Part shown: positions 1-8,508 of the stretch, piece by piece
Numbering within the stretch: position 1 is the first letter of the stretch
How the letters are laid out: each line of letters opens with the position of its first letter
Origin: Planktotalea sp.
GTDB lineage: Bacteria; Pseudomonadota; Alphaproteobacteria; Rhodobacterales; Rhodobacteraceae
Assembly (NCBI RefSeq): GCF_018607965.1
Contig: NZ_JABBAM010000055.1
Location: 1-33,046 of the forward strand
Direction: 5' to 3'
DNA: 33,046 nucleotides
Program-made: the position numbers and the translations under genes
The notes under the pieces: generated by a model
What the model was told of the DNA's origin: nothing
The model's database searches: none
Seen by the model: the letters and a program-made list of their open reading frames with translations, nothing else

Positions 1-188
1 CTTCTTGTGAATTTGTATGGAATTAACTCCATAACTCATCGTTAAACTGCTCCCGTTCGTTCACACAAACGATAGCAGTGGAATCGACAAAACTACACCG
101 AAATTTTGTGAACGAATTGTGTACAGAAATTTTGGTGACTAGATGTGGTCTCGAGTGGTGTTTTTTAGTTAACATCTACAAGATGTTG
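1..188. other. Non-coding left edge with short inverted repeats
   Basis: I see no credible gene here. The stretch is AT-rich and holds two inverted repeats: TTCGTTCAC at 56-64 with GTGAACGAA at 108-116, and a perfect 7-3-7 hairpin, AACATCT/AGATGTT, at 171-187. The second lies just downstream of the tRNA-like sequence on the minus strand, but no T-run follows on that strand, so it is a poor intrinsic terminator. The region may carry part of the promoter of a gene outside the window. Confidence 0.5.
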
Positions 189-262
189 TGAAGGCGGGTA
201 CCGGAATCGAACTCGTGTACACGGGTTTACAATCCGCTGCATAATCACTCTACCAACTCGCC
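189..262 (-). pseudogene. Degenerate tRNA-Cys-like sequence with GTA anticodon
   Basis: Read on the minus strand this 74-base stretch has the layout of a short-variable-loop tRNA and closely resembles bacterial tRNA-Cys (AGTGATTATGCAGCGGATTG core, T73 discriminator base). The anticodon (228-230 on the plus strand) reads GTA instead of GCA. Several positions break the cloverleaf: A-C at acceptor pair 5-68, A-C closing the anticodon stem, two mismatches in the T stem, GA instead of the D-loop GG, and a TCA end instead of CCA. Most differences from a typical tRNA-Cys are G to A or C to T changes. Bacterial tRNA-Tyr also uses GTA but has a long variable arm, which is absent here. I read it as a decayed tRNA-Cys copy; a functional odd tRNA is the less likely alternative. 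Confidence 0.7.
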
Positions 263-416
263 AGCCAATGGTGAATTTCCGATAACTGATCTGTTTTGTT
301 GCCGCAAGGCCCAAGAAGAGCGAATTGGTGCTATTTCTATCCTTTAGGAGGCGTTGTGGCAGCGCGCTCAATGTGGCAAGACTGATGAAAAGATTCTGAA
401 CTAGAGAGTTTAGCCA
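263..416. other. Intergenic leader region upstream of pcm
   Basis: No gene is supported. A strong Shine-Dalgarno string (AGGAGG, 346-351) precedes a GTG (356) that opens only a nine-codon frame ending at 385, so it is at most a leader peptide or a vestige. The pcm start at 417 itself has only a weak ribosome-binding sequence (GAGAG, about 400-406). Confidence 0.4.
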
Positions 417-1070
417 ATGTCTGATTTTGATGCACGTCGCGTAATGATGGTCGATACGCAAATACGACCCTCTGATGTGACCAAATTCCCTATAATCGAT
501 GCGATGCTGTCGGTTCATCGTGAAAACTTTGTACCCAGTGATCGTCGCGAAGCAGCGTATATGGATGGAAACATCACGTTGGGCCGCGGACGCGTCGTGC
601 TTGAGCCGCGTACGATGGCGAAAATGCTGGACGCTTTGGATCTGCAAAACGACGAACTCGTTCTCGATATTGGTTCTGGATACGGGTATTCTGTTGCAGT
701 CATGGCACATATTGCACAGGCGGTTGTGGCGGTTGAAGCAGACGAAGCCATGGCTGGCGATGCGCAATCAACGCTTAATGATGCCGGCGTCGACAACGTG
801 ATCTTGCACAACGGCGCGCTGACGGACGGTGTTGCTGAACATGGCCCATACGATGTCATCGCGATTCAAGGCGGCGTTGAAGATATACCTGCTGCGATTG
901 TTGAGCAATTGAAAGAGGGTGGGCGCATGGCGGCACTCTTCATGAACGGTGCGCTTGGTGAAATGCGCATTGGTCGTAAAATCGACGGACACATGAACTG
1001 GCGTTTGTCATTCAATGCAAGTGCGCCGGTCTTGCCAGGATTTTCGGCGGCGCGTGAATTCGCGCTTTAA
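417..1070 (+). CDS. pcm: Protein-L-isoaspartate O-methyltransferase family protein
   Basis: The 217-residue protein is a class I SAM-dependent methyltransferase of the PCMT family, cytosolic, which in characterised members methylates L-isoaspartyl residues of damaged proteins. The SAM-binding motif I is clear at residues 82-91 (VLDIGSGYGY), followed by the acidic strand end VAVEADE (104-110). The N-terminal segment with DTQIRPSDV and the RENFVP block are typical of the alphaproteobacterial branch. Length matches the family. It is followed after a hairpin by tolC on the same strand; a pcm-tolC order is common in Rhodobacterales as I recall. This branch is divergent from E. coli Pcm, so the exact substrate is not assured. 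Confidence 0.88.
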   Translation: MSDFDARRVMMVDTQIRPSDVTKFPIIDAMLSVHRENFVPSDRREAAYMDGNITLGRGRVVLEPRTMAKMLDALDLQNDELVLDIGSGYGYSVAVMAHIAQAVVAVEADEAMAGDAQSTLNDAGVDNVILHNGALTDGVAEHGPYDVIAIQGGVEDIPAAIVEQLKEGGRMAALFMNGALGEMRIGRKIDGHMNWRLSFNASAPVLPGFSAAREFAL

Positions 1071-1076
1071 GGTATC

Positions 1077-1112
1077 ACTCACGCGGTGAGCTGCAGAGCC
1101 GCGTGAGTTAAA
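1077..1112 (+). terminator. Hairpin after pcm
   Basis: A perfect 10-base inverted repeat (ACTCACGCGG at 1077-1086, CCGCGTGAGT at 1099-1108) with a 12-base loop lies seven bases past the pcm stop. The tail is TAAAAATTT rather than a clean T-run, so it may be a weak or attenuating terminator between pcm and tolC. Confidence 0.5.
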
Positions 1113-1156
1113 AATTTGAGAACTGTCTGCCATTTGGCAGGATTTTGGGGGTCAGA

Positions 1157-2554
1157 ATGACTAAACTTAAAGCGCAAGCTAAGGGCTGGGCAGCCGTACT
1201 CGGCGTTGTGGTTCTGAGCGTTCAATCACTTCAAGCGGAAACGCTTTCTGACGCCTTAATCGGTGCCTTCAACCACTCGGGGCTTTTGGAGCAAAACCGC
1301 GCATTGTTGCGGGCCGCTGATGAAGATGTGGCGATTGCGACGGCTGCTCTGCGTCCGATTGTGAATTTTACGGGGTCCCTTGGTCGCAATTTGCGTCGTA
1401 CGGGGATCGCGATTACCGACAGCAGTACATCCACGGCAGCAGTTCAAATTTCGGCAGAACTAACGATCTATGATGGTGGTCAAAGCAAGTTCGCCATTGA
1501 AGAAGCCAAAGAGAATGTGTTGGCAACGCGGGCACGATTGTTGTCGTTGGAGCAGTCCGTTCTGCTACGCGCTGTTCGGGCCTATATGAACGTGCGCCGC
1601 ACCACAGAGACAGTCGCCTTGCGTCAAAGCAATGTGCGCTTGATTACTCAAGAACTCCGCGCGGCGCGGGATCGTTTCGAAGTGGGTGAGATCACGCGCA
1701 CTGACGTTGCCTTGGCAGAAGCACGCCTTGCGGCGGCGCGGTCCGCGCTGGCTGCTGCTGAGGGTGGCCTGATCAGCGCACGAGAAGAATACCGCGTGTC
1801 CGTTGGCCATAATCCGGGCAATCTACGCGCACCAAAGTCCCTTCCTAACACGGCAAACTCTGTCGAAAAGGCAAAGTCGATCGCTGTGCACAATCACCCT
1901 GATATGCACGCGATTCAACATGATGTATCTGCAGCGGACCTGCGGGTCATGCGTGCGGATTCAGCAATGCGCGGAACGCTCAAGCTAAAGGGTGGGCTTG
2001 GCCGGTCGCAAAATTTAGGCGCGAATACCTATGCCAATACTGGCTCTGTTTCACTCGAAGCCAATATTCCAATCTACCAAGGCGGACGTTTAAGCGCACT
2101 TCACCGCCAAGCAATGGCACGTCGCGATGCAACGCGGTCTGGCCTGCATATCACGCGGCATCAAATCCAACAGAACGTGGGCAACACTTTTGCGCAATTA
2201 CGCGTCTCTGCGGCGTCTCGCGATGCAAGTCAGCGCCAAATTAGGGCTGCAACCGTTGCCTTCCGCGGGGTGCGTGAAGAAGCAAATGTTGGATCACGCA
2301 CAACGCTAGACGTCTTGAACGCAGAGCAAGAACTCCTTGATGCACGCTCGGGATTGATCGGTGTGCAAACTGACGAGTTCATCGCTGCTTATTCCGCGCT
2401 GGCCTCTATGGGGCTCTTGACGGCCAAGCATTTAAACTTGCCCGTGCAGCAGTACGATCCAGCTGCATATTATAAATTGGTGAAAGATGCGCCTGCGAAG
2501 AGTGCGCAAGGTGACAAACTCAATCGTGTGTTGCGCGCGCTCGGCAAAAACTAG
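1157..2554 (+). CDS. tolC: TolC family outer-membrane efflux channel protein
   Basis: This is a TolC-type outer-membrane factor of 465 residues, the exit duct of tripartite efflux pumps and type I secretion systems. An N-terminal signal peptide is visible (hydrophobic WAAVLGVVVLSVQS core, likely cleavage after SLQA). Two OEP repeats follow, rich in long helices: about residues 25-215 with the YDGGQS loop, and about 240-430 with IYQGGRLSALHRQA. The block TLDVLNAEQELLDARSGL is a family hallmark. I chose the ATG at 1157, preceded by GGGGG at 1147-1151; a TTG at 1145 would add four residues without a ribosome-binding site. The partner exporter and periplasmic adaptor are not encoded nearby, so the cargo is unknown. 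Confidence 0.92.
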   Translation: MTKLKAQAKGWAAVLGVVVLSVQSLQAETLSDALIGAFNHSGLLEQNRALLRAADEDVAIATAALRPIVNFTGSLGRNLRRTGIAITDSSTSTAAVQISAELTIYDGGQSKFAIEEAKENVLATRARLLSLEQSVLLRAVRAYMNVRRTTETVALRQSNVRLITQELRAARDRFEVGEITRTDVALAEARLAAARSALAAAEGGLISAREEYRVSVGHNPGNLRAPKSLPNTANSVEKAKSIAVHNHPDMHAIQHDVSAADLRVMRADSAMRGTLKLKGGLGRSQNLGANTYANTGSVSLEANIPIYQGGRLSALHRQAMARRDATRSGLHITRHQIQQNVGNTFAQLRVSAASRDASQRQIRAATVAFRGVREEANVGSRTTLDVLNAEQELLDARSGLIGVQTDEFIAAYSALASMGLLTAKHLNLPVQQYDPAAYYKLVKDAPAKSAQGDKLNRVLRALGKN

Positions 2555-2631
2555 CCAGTTTTAGGGTGCTTGAATAATTTTGTCATAGCGACATGCAAAA
2601 CTATTGCTAATTCTTTCTATCTGTTGTGAAA

Positions 2632-2656
2632 ATCCGCATATTCGGATATCTATTTT
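2632..2656 (+). terminator. Weak hairpin between tolC and PopZ-like gene
   Basis: ATCCG (2632-2636) and CGGAT (2643-2647) form a short stem followed by ATCTATTTTT. It could end tolC transcription, but the stem is only five pairs and it may instead be an operator-like palindrome upstream of the next gene. Confidence 0.3.
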
Positions 2657-2678
2657 TCATAAATAGAGTGGATTTTGT

Positions 2679-3713
2679 ATGTCTGAACCGGTGACTAATC
2701 TTGAAATAGAGGACGTATTGTCCTCAATCCGGCGCCTTGTGTCTGATGAAGCGCGTTCCGCAGACCGTCGCGATGACGAAATAGCTTTCAAGTCGGATGT
2801 ACCTCCGCAACCCGTTGAAATATTTGAAGAAGACCATCAGGATTCTGCAGAATCTGAGCCTGTTCCGGTGGCTGCTTTGGTTTTGACTGCAGCTCTGCGA
2901 ATCGAGCACGATGAGGACATCCGCGATGAGGATCGCGACAACGACGGCCATACAGAAGAAAGCAATGCAACTGTTGAAGACGCATTGATTCTGACAATAG
3001 ACGAAGCTTTCCAGTCCGACGAAGCAGATCAAACGCCAATACAGTCTGAAAGTGATGAGGCAGAGTTAAGTCAAGAAACACCCCAGTTGGACGACGTTCA
3101 CGACAGTGACATGAATCACGCGGATGACGAAGCCCCGAACGAATATATCGGCGACGGTAGTGACGAAGCCAATGATGACACTTCACTCATTACACCCGCA
3201 CCCGACGCAGCTTTTGTCGAAGAGACCCCTCAGCCAGATAAGCCACGCAGCATCGAAGACAAGATTGCAGCCTTAGAAGCCTTGATAAGCAACTCCGATA
3301 GCGATTTTGAACCAGACGGTGCCGAAGTCGGTGGGAATGCAGGCCGGCCAGGGCAGTCTGTGCCGTGGGAAGACAGCCATGAACGCCGCTCATGTTTACA
3401 AAGCGAGGTCTTGCCGGATCCAGAGAGTGCGTCGCAATCGGCGCACTTTAAGGATGATGCTTCCGCCTTTCATAAAGCACATGCAGACGCTGTTGGTGCT
3501 GCGCAAGCAGAGATCGAAGTAAACGCCACCGAAACCTTGCTTGAAACCGAAGACCTTGGCGCAGTTCTGGATGAAGAAGCGCTGCGCGATATGGTGTCTG
3601 AAATCGTGCGTCAAGAATTGCAGGGCCCATTGGGCGAACGGATTACACGCAACGTGCGCAAACTGGTCCGCCGCGAAATTTACCATGCTTTGGCCGCGAA
3701 CGAGCTTGATTAA
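2679..3713 (+). CDS. DUF2497/PopZ-like acidic protein
   Basis: The 344-residue protein has a conserved N-terminal helix ([15 protein letters not shown], residues 10-24), a very long Asp/Glu-rich low-complexity middle (about 25-280) and a conserved basic/helical C-terminus ([19 protein letters not shown] through [12 protein letters not shown], about 297-338). This short N-helix, acidic disordered linker and C-terminal helical oligomerisation region is the architecture of the PopZ family (DUF2497), which in Caulobacter forms a polar hub anchoring the chromosome origin. The assignment rests on architecture and the two end motifs, not close identity. Its stop codon overlaps the stop of convergent cobQ by four bases. 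Confidence 0.65.
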   Translation: MSEPVTNLEIEDVLSSIRRLVSDEARSADRRDDEIAFKSDVPPQPVEIFEEDHQDSAESEPVPVAALVLTAALRIEHDEDIRDEDRDNDGHTEESNATVEDALILTIDEAFQSDEADQTPIQSESDEAELSQETPQLDDVHDSDMNHADDEAPNEYIGDGSDEANDDTSLITPAPDAAFVEETPQPDKPRSIEDKIAALEALISNSDSDFEPDGAEVGGNAGRPGQSVPWEDSHERRSCLQSEVLPDPESASQSAHFKDDASAFHKAHADAVGAAQAEIEVNATETLLETEDLGAVLDEEALRDMVSEIVRQELQGPLGERITRNVRKLVRREIYHALAANELD

Positions 3714-5161
3714 ACCCGGATGGGTGCAGCCAATTCCAGCAATAAATCGAGGTCCATGTGCTGTTCCATATGGGCGGCAAGACGGTCAAGAACGGCATCC
3801 ACTTCTGCGGAAAAATTCAGGTCATTCGACGCAGTTTGCCCGATAAAGTTGGCGCGAAACGCGTCGGAACTGAACAACCCGTGCAAATAACAGCCCATGA
3901 CTTGGCCACTCACACTTGCCGCGCCCTCAGGACGTCCATCAATCGACAACCAAGCCTGCGCCGTGTCAGGTCCGCTGGTCTGGCCTAGATGAATTTCATA
4001 CCCCTCAACGGCGTCTCCTGTTAGCAGGTAGGTTGCACAGGTCAGCGAAAGTCGCTTTTGCTCGGACATAATCGTGCTGACGTTCAGATACCCTAAGCCC
4101 TGAACTGTGGATGGCGTGCCCTCTAAACCCAGCGGGTCGCTGATTTCTTGACCCAGCATTTGATAGCCGCCACAGATTCCCAGCACGCGACCGCCGCGCC
4201 GAATATGGGCGTGCAAATCAATGTCCCAACCTTGGGCGCGAAAGAAGGCAAGGTCTGCGATGGTGGCTTTGGAGCCAGGGATCAGGATCAGATCTGCGTC
4301 GCCAGGCAGGGGGCGGCCTTGTTCAATGATCTCGACACTGACGCCTTCTTCGGCGGACAAGGGATCAAGGTCATCGAAGTTTGCGATGCGTGAAAGGCGC
4401 GGAACTGCGATTTTATATGTGCCGCCTTTGGTCGAGGCGATGTCCATCACATCCTCTGCTGGCAGTCGCCAGGCCTCTGTAAACCATGGGATCACCCCAA
4501 GGGACGGCCAGCCTGTGCGCTGTGTTATTGCCGTCAGACCCTCATCAAATAGACTGACATCGCCGCGAAATTTGTTGATGCAAAACGCTTTGATGTGATC
4601 AGCGTCTGCCCTAGGCAAGATCGCTTGGGTCCCGACAACCTGCGCGATGACGCCGCCACGATCAATGTCGCCAGTCAGCACGACAGGCACGCCAGCGGCG
4701 TCTGCGAACCCCATGTTGGCGATATCGCCTGCGCGCAAGTTAACCTCGGCGGGGCTACCTGCACCCTCGACAACGATCAAATCAGCCGTGCGTGCAAGAC
4801 GTGTAAAACTTTCCAACACCGCGCCTAGCAGCTTTGGTTTCGCCTTGGCATAGTCACGCGCGCGCAAAGTGTCCCAACGTTTGCCTTGCACAATTACCTG
4901 CGCGCCGGTGTCGGATTCGGGCTTGAGCAGGACAGGGTTCATATCTGTGTGCGCTTCACGGCGCGCCGCGAGGGCTTGCAACGCCTGCGCACGCCCGATC
5001 TCACCACCATCGACAGTGACCGCCGCGTTGTTGGACATATTCTGCGGCTTGAAAGGTGCTACAGAAATCCCACGATTGGACATGGCCCGCGCAATACCTG
5101 CAACCAGCATGGATTTACCGACATTCGAACCAGCCCCTTGGATCATAATCGCTTTGGTCAT
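3710..5161 (-). CDS. cobQ: Cobyric acid synthase
   Basis: CobQ amidates four carboxyl side chains of adenosyl-cobyrinate a,c-diamide, using glutamine and ATP, in cobalamin synthesis. The 483-residue protein has the N-terminal P-loop-like ATP domain ([18 protein letters not shown], about residues 10-27) and a C-terminal GATase_3 domain with the nucleophile Cys330 in [12 protein letters not shown] and the partner His427 in CYLHGLF. I chose the ATG at 5161 because GAGGGA sits six bases upstream; an ATG at 5182 would add seven residues and lie before that site. No other cob gene is in the window. It is divergent from the membrane protein gene at 5244, with a repeated decamer between them. Confidence 0.95.
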   Translation of the reverse strand: MTKAIMIQGAGSNVGKSMLVAGIARAMSNRGISVAPFKPQNMSNNAAVTVDGGEIGRAQALQALAARREAHTDMNPVLLKPESDTGAQVIVQGKRWDTLRARDYAKAKPKLLGAVLESFTRLARTADLIVVEGAGSPAEVNLRAGDIANMGFADAAGVPVVLTGDIDRGGVIAQVVGTQAILPRADADHIKAFCINKFRGDVSLFDEGLTAITQRTGWPSLGVIPWFTEAWRLPAEDVMDIASTKGGTYKIAVPRLSRIANFDDLDPLSAEEGVSVEIIEQGRPLPGDADLILIPGSKATIADLAFFRAQGWDIDLHAHIRRGGRVLGICGGYQMLGQEISDPLGLEGTPSTVQGLGYLNVSTIMSEQKRLSLTCATYLLTGDAVEGYEIHLGQTSGPDTAQAWLSIDGRPEGAASVSGQVMGCYLHGLFSSDAFRANFIGQTASNDLNFSAEVDAVLDRLAAHMEQHMDLDLLLELAAPIRV

Positions 5162-5182
5162 GGACAGTCCCTCGTTGCACAT

Positions 5183-5216
5183 TCAGACATAGAGCGCAGC
5201 ACTCACTCAGACATAG
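5183..5216. repeat. Direct decamer repeat TCAGACATAG in divergent intergenic region
   Basis: TCAGACATAG occurs at 5183-5192 and again at 5207-5216, a spacing of 24 bases, between the divergent starts of cobQ (5161) and the membrane protein gene (5244). Two equal sites on nearly the same helix face would suit a regulator, but a chance tandem duplication cannot be excluded. Confidence 0.4.
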
Positions 5217-5243
5217 TGCGACGCGCCAAGGAGAGAAAGAGCG

Positions 5244-5813
5244 ATGAACACACCTGCACATTTAATCCTCGGTTTGGCTGTGTTTTCTCGTAAAGTTGAA
5301 CCCAAGGTGACAAAGGCGTCGGCAATTGGCGCGTTGCTGCCAGATCTATCGCTCTATGTGATGGCTGGTGTGTCATTGATGATCTTGCAAATCCCGCCAA
5401 ATGTCGTGTTTGATCAGCTCTACTTTTCGAACGCTTGGCAGACGGTTTTTGCGATTGATAACTCATTTTTACTTTGGGGATTGGTGCTGGCCTTCGCGCT
5501 TTGGTGGAAGACACAGGCTGGAATTGCCTTCGCAGGGGCAGGGCTGCTGCACATTGCACTAGATTTCCCGCTGCATCACGATGATGGGCGCCCACATTTT
5601 TGGCCCGCCAGCGATTGGGTTTTTGAAAGTCCCGTTAGCTACTGGGACAAAGCCCATCACGCGCTTTGGGTGCAGCCGGTTGAGGCGTTAATGGTTCTGA
5701 TCTGTGTGATTGTGTTGTTCCGACGTTTCCCACGTTGGCCGATGCGTATCGTGGCATTGGTCCTACTTGGCATTGAACTCATGGTTGCGCGCAGTTGGTT
5801 GATGTTCTTCTAG
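5244..5813 (+). CDS. Small integral membrane protein, metal-dependent hydrolase-like (YdjM/DUF457-like)
   Basis: The 189-residue protein has about four to five hydrophobic segments (around residues 5-14, 37-50, 74-91, 93-108 and 148-189). Conserved-looking polar motifs include NTPAHLILG at the start, GALLPDLS near residue 30, and HIALDFPLHHDDGRPHFWP at about residues 110-128, rich in His and Asp. This pattern recalls inner-membrane LexA-binding/YdjM-type putative metal-dependent hydrolases, which keep a TH, LPD and H-rich layout. Relatives next to cobQ are sometimes labelled as cobalamin proteins only because of position. A good ribosome-binding site (AAGGAG, 5228-5233) supports the start. 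Function unknown. Confidence 0.6.
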   Translation: MNTPAHLILGLAVFSRKVEPKVTKASAIGALLPDLSLYVMAGVSLMILQIPPNVVFDQLYFSNAWQTVFAIDNSFLLWGLVLAFALWWKTQAGIAFAGAGLLHIALDFPLHHDDGRPHFWPASDWVFESPVSYWDKAHHALWVQPVEALMVLICVIVLFRRFPRWPMRIVALVLLGIELMVARSWLMFF

Positions 5814-5815
5814 CG

Positions 5816-5862
5816 CAATAAAAAACGCCCCCAAGAGCAGATCGGGGGCGCTTAAGTTTTTA
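5816..5862. terminator. Bidirectional intrinsic terminator
   Basis: CGCCCCC (5826-5832) pairs with GGGGGCG (5844-5850) around an 11-base loop. On the minus strand it is followed by TTTTTTATTG, a textbook terminator for the small gene at 5878-6198. On the plus strand the tail CTTAAGTTTTT can serve the membrane protein gene ending at 5813. Confidence 0.85.
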
Positions 5863-5877
5863 AGTTAGGCGAAGGAT

Positions 5878-6198
5878 TTAAGCAGCTTCCGCCTGTTGAG
5901 CGGCATTACGACGCTCGGATTCTTCACGGGACAACGCGACAGATGTACGAACACCTTTGCCAACGAAATCCATCAAACCTGTGACAACGCGTTCGTTCGG
6001 GTCAATTCCAGCGCAGGACAATACTTCACGTCCATCGCGGGAACGCGCCCAACGAGCGATTTGCTCAGGACCGTTTCCGTACTTCTTATCGTCGGCAATT
6101 GCATCATCGAGCGCGGCGAGGACCACAGCGGCGAAAAGTTTACGCGCGCGGTTGCCTTGCTCAGAGTTGTAGGCAGTGCCATCAACGAAATCTCTCAT
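5878..6198 (-). CDS. Small conserved Rhodobacterales protein (DUF6280-like)
   Basis: The 106-residue soluble protein begins MRDFVDGTAY and carries a strongly conserved-looking core (residues about 12-75): ARKLFAAVVLAALDDAIADD, IARWARSRDGREVLSCAGID, and a C-terminal helix GVRTSVALSREESERR. I recall near-identical short proteins across Rhodobacterales, labelled with a DUF number (DUF6280, from memory). No catalytic motif is evident; the arginine-rich helical middle could contact nucleic acid, but that is a guess. The start at 6198 is supported by AAGGTCGG just upstream; a longer frame to 6291 would run into the palindromic operator at 6279-6310. It is divergent from efp. Confidence 0.7.
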   Translation of the reverse strand: MRDFVDGTAYNSEQGNRARKLFAAVVLAALDDAIADDKKYGNGPEQIARWARSRDGREVLSCAGIDPNERVVTGLMDFVGKGVRTSVALSREESERRNAAQQAEAA

Positions 6199-6278
6199 AA
6201 TTCCGACCTTTTTTCTTGCTCTTGTGTTTTCGGCATGAGGTTTCTTATGACCCATTGCCACCGATTCGGATACCCTCT

Positions 6279-6310
6279 TTTTGCATAGCATCTATGCAAA
6301 ATTTGCATAG
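6279..6310. promoter_or_regulatory. Overlapping perfect palindromes built from TTTGCATAG half-sites
   Basis: TTTTGCATAG (6279-6288), CTATGCAAAA (6292-6301) and TTTGCATAG (6302-6310) lie in alternating orientation. The first two form a perfect 10-base-arm palindrome with a 3-base spacer. The last two form a second perfect palindrome with 9-base arms around a single A. The block sits between the divergent small gene (start 6198) and efp (start 6417). This is the layout of a cooperative operator for a dimeric regulator; I do not recognise the regulator. Confidence 0.65.
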
Positions 6311-6416
6311 CTTGCTGCAGGTGCAGCACGACATATAGCGATCTTGTGCCGGTGCTACCCGAAAGATATAGGGGTGATTAAGATTTCATCAACCTTTTGC
6401 CATAGGTTTACCACAA

Positions 6417-6980
6417 ATGCCAAAGATCAACGGAAACGAAATTCGCCCAGGAAATGTGCTAGAGCACAACAACGGTTTATGGGCCGCTGTGAAGGTCGAC
6501 CATGTAAAACCTGGAAAGGGTGGCGCATTTGCACAAGTAGAAATGCGTAATCTGCGCAACGGTTCAAAATTGAACGAACGCTTTCGCAGCGCCGACAAGG
6601 TCGAAAAGGTTCGTCTTGAACAGAAGGACCAACAGTTCTTGTATGAAAGCGAAGGCATGCTGGTCGTCATGGACATGGAAACCTACGAACAGATCGAACT
6701 GCCTGCTGAATTGCTGGGCGAACGTCGCCCGTTCTTACAGGATGGCATGACGATCGTTGTCGAATTCCACCTTGAAGAAGCGTTGCACGCTAAGATCCCG
6801 CAGAAAGTAACCTGCAAGATCGAAGAGACAGAGCCAGTCGTCAAAGGCCAAACAGCCGCGAACAGCTTTAAGCCTGCGATCCTAGAGAACGGCGTAAAAA
6901 TAATGGTTCCACCGTTTGTGGGTCAGGACGAAAGCATCGTCGTGAACACGGATACGATGGAATATTCAGAGCGCGCCTAA
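6417..6980 (+). CDS. efp: Elongation factor P
   Basis: EF-P binds between the P and E sites of the ribosome and relieves stalling at polyproline stretches. The 187-residue length is exactly family-typical. Domain I carries the tip loop [10 protein letters not shown] with Lys34, the residue that is beta-lysylated by EpmA in E. coli; no modification enzyme is encoded in the window. Domains II and III follow, with the C-terminal signature around [19 protein letters not shown]. The region just before the start (TTTACCACAA) lacks a strong ribosome-binding site. It is convergent with ygfZ. Confidence 0.97.
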   Translation: MPKINGNEIRPGNVLEHNNGLWAAVKVDHVKPGKGGAFAQVEMRNLRNGSKLNERFRSADKVEKVRLEQKDQQFLYESEGMLVVMDMETYEQIELPAELLGERRPFLQDGMTIVVEFHLEEALHAKIPQKVTCKIEETEPVVKGQTAANSFKPAILENGVKIMVPPFVGQDESIVVNTDTMEYSERA

Positions 6981-7016
6981 GTTCAAGGCACGCTCTTACG
7001 AGTGCAACAAAATAGT

Positions 7017-7760
7017 TTAAGGCGCGTAGGTTATCTGCGCGTCTTTTGCATTTAGTGGGCCTTTGGCGCGATCAAAGCGCAAGTACGCAAGGGCTTGGTT
7101 GCCCGATTGACTTTGAAGCGTGCCAGCGGCTTTTCCATCTTGGGTCATGATCTCGGTCCCGACATCAGCGTCGCCCGTGATGGTGACCTGCGCAAGACCT
7201 TTGCGCAGCTCGGTTTTGTGCTTCATGCGCGCGGTGACTTCTTGACCGACATAACACCCCTTTTTGAAATCCACCCCATTGATGCGCTCAAACCCCATCT
7301 CTAGCAGAAAGCTATCGGATGTCAGTTCAATGCCAGCGCTTGGGATCACATGCTGCACGTTAAGCGCGGTCCAATCGGTGGCCTCATCGGCTTGTCCTGC
7401 ATATCCACGCCAACCAAGCGCGGGATGACGCGGATCACCAAACGCACCATCAGGCACGGTGCCTGTGCCGCGCGAGACCTTGCGCGGATCTTCAGCAATC
7501 GTCACATCTGCGCGCAGTTTATACATCGTAAGTCGTTTGGCGAGTGCGTCCGTTTGATCTGCATCTGTATCCAAAACGACAGCGTCCCCTTCGGGTACCA
7601 GAAAGAAATCCGCAATATATTTGCCCTGAGGGGTCAGCATGGCCGCATAGATCAAACCATCGTCTAGCTTGTTCACATCATTGGTGATCAACCCCTGCAA
7701 AAAGCTGCGTGTGTCTGCACCCGTCAGGCGCAAAAGGCGACGGTTATGTGGGTGGTTCAT
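7017..7760 (-). CDS. ygfZ: Folate-binding YgfZ/GcvT-like protein
   Basis: YgfZ (IBA57/COG0354) is a tetrahydrofolate-binding protein that supports maintenance of certain Fe-S enzymes such as MiaB. The 247-residue protein has the GcvT-like fold opening with LTGADTRSFLQGLITNDV (about residues 11-28) and the diagnostic K-G-C-Y-x-G-Q-E motif (FKKGCYVGQE, around residue 165). The ATG at 7760 has AGGGAGAG upstream; a GTG at 7784 would add eight residues and precede that site. It is divergent from the glycosyltransferase gene with only 67 bases between the starts. Confidence 0.93.
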   Translation of the reverse strand: MNHPHNRRLLRLTGADTRSFLQGLITNDVNKLDDGLIYAAMLTPQGKYIADFFLVPEGDAVVLDTDADQTDALAKRLTMYKLRADVTIAEDPRKVSRGTGTVPDGAFGDPRHPALGWRGYAGQADEATDWTALNVQHVIPSAGIELTSDSFLLEMGFERINGVDFKKGCYVGQEVTARMKHKTELRKGLAQVTITGDADVGTEIMTQDGKAAGTLQSQSGNQALAYLRFDRAKGPLNAKDAQITYAP

Positions 7761-7827
7761 TTTGCTCTCCCTTTGGGGCGTCACCTTGATATAGGCTGCG
7801 CAGAGTTAAGTGAGAAGGGGCAGAGCC

Positions 7828-8508
7828 ATGCGCGCACCAATTTCTGTTGTGATCCCCGTGTTGAATGCGGGAAATGCGCTTTCCAGCTGTGCGGCATCTT
7901 TGATGGAAGGCGTCGAGGCGGGGCTTATTCGAGAGTTGATCGTCAGCGATGGAGGCTCTCACGATGCAACCCAGCAGATCGCCGATGAAATCGGGGGCGT
8001 TTGGGTGTCTGGCGGTTCGTCGCGCGGTGGACAATTGCAGCGCGGATGCAAAGTGGCGCAGGGTGAATGGCTGCTGGTACTTCACGCAGATACTCAGCTT
8101 GAGGCAGGCTGGAGTGATGCCGCAGCGGCGCATCTTGGTCGCGCTAATGCAGGCTACTTTAAGCTACAGTTTGCGAAAGGTGGCCTGCCTGCAAGGATCG
8201 TCGCACGCTGGGCGAATATGCGGTCGCGTCTCTTTGGCTTGCCCTACGGCGATCAAGGGCTGCTCATTTCGCGCGCGTTATATGACTCAGTTGGTGGGTA
8301 CAGGGACATTCCCCTGATGGAGGACGTGGCCTTGGTGCGTGTTTTGAAGGGGCGATTGACTCGCTTGGATGCAAGGGCCGTGACCAGCGCAGACAAGTAT
8401 GAACGCAGCGGCTGGTTAAAGCGTGGCGGGCGCAATTTATGGACGTTGATCCGTTATTTTTCAGGTGTTCCGGTTGAAACCCTCGCAGCGGCGTATCGCA
8501 AGGCCTAG
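7828..8508 (+). CDS. TIGR04283-type family 2 glycosyltransferase
   Basis: The 226-residue GT-A fold glycosyltransferase starts with ISVVIPVLNAG, then has the nucleotide-sugar motifs IVSDGGSHDAT (about residues 40-50) and LHADTQLEAGW (about 83-93), and the acceptor-side block YGDQGLLISR followed by GGYRDIPLMEDV (about 139-165). This is the compact TIGR04283 subfamily, often paired with a TIGR04282 partner; that partner is absent here, so the substrate is open. The start at 7828 has AGAAGGGG upstream; an ATG/TTG-type start at 7810 would precede it. Its stop overlaps the stop of the convergent ABC transporter gene at CTAG. Confidence 0.85.
   Translation: MRAPISVVIPVLNAGNALSSCAASLMEGVEAGLIRELIVSDGGSHDATQQIADEIGGVWVSGGSSRGGQLQRGCKVAQGEWLLVLHADTQLEAGWSDAAAAHLGRANAGYFKLQFAKGGLPARIVARWANMRSRLFGLPYGDQGLLISRALYDSVGGYRDIPLMEDVALVRVLKGRLTRLDARAVTSADKYERSGWLKRGGRNLWTLIRYFSGVPVETLAAAYRKA

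Noticed and set aside
356-385. Nine-codon frame after a perfect AGGAGG, possible leader peptide
   Set aside because: Too short to support, no repeated control codons and no attenuator hairpin before pcm.
165-767. Long minus-strand open frame of 200 codons across the tRNA-like sequence and pcm
   Set aside because: It runs antisense to pcm and through the tRNA-like sequence, has no family resemblance, and pcm is clearly the coding strand.
6199-6291. N-terminal extension of the small conserved protein to 6291
   Set aside because: The extension overlaps the palindromic operator and lacks a ribosome-binding site; the start at 6198 has AAGGTCGG upstream.
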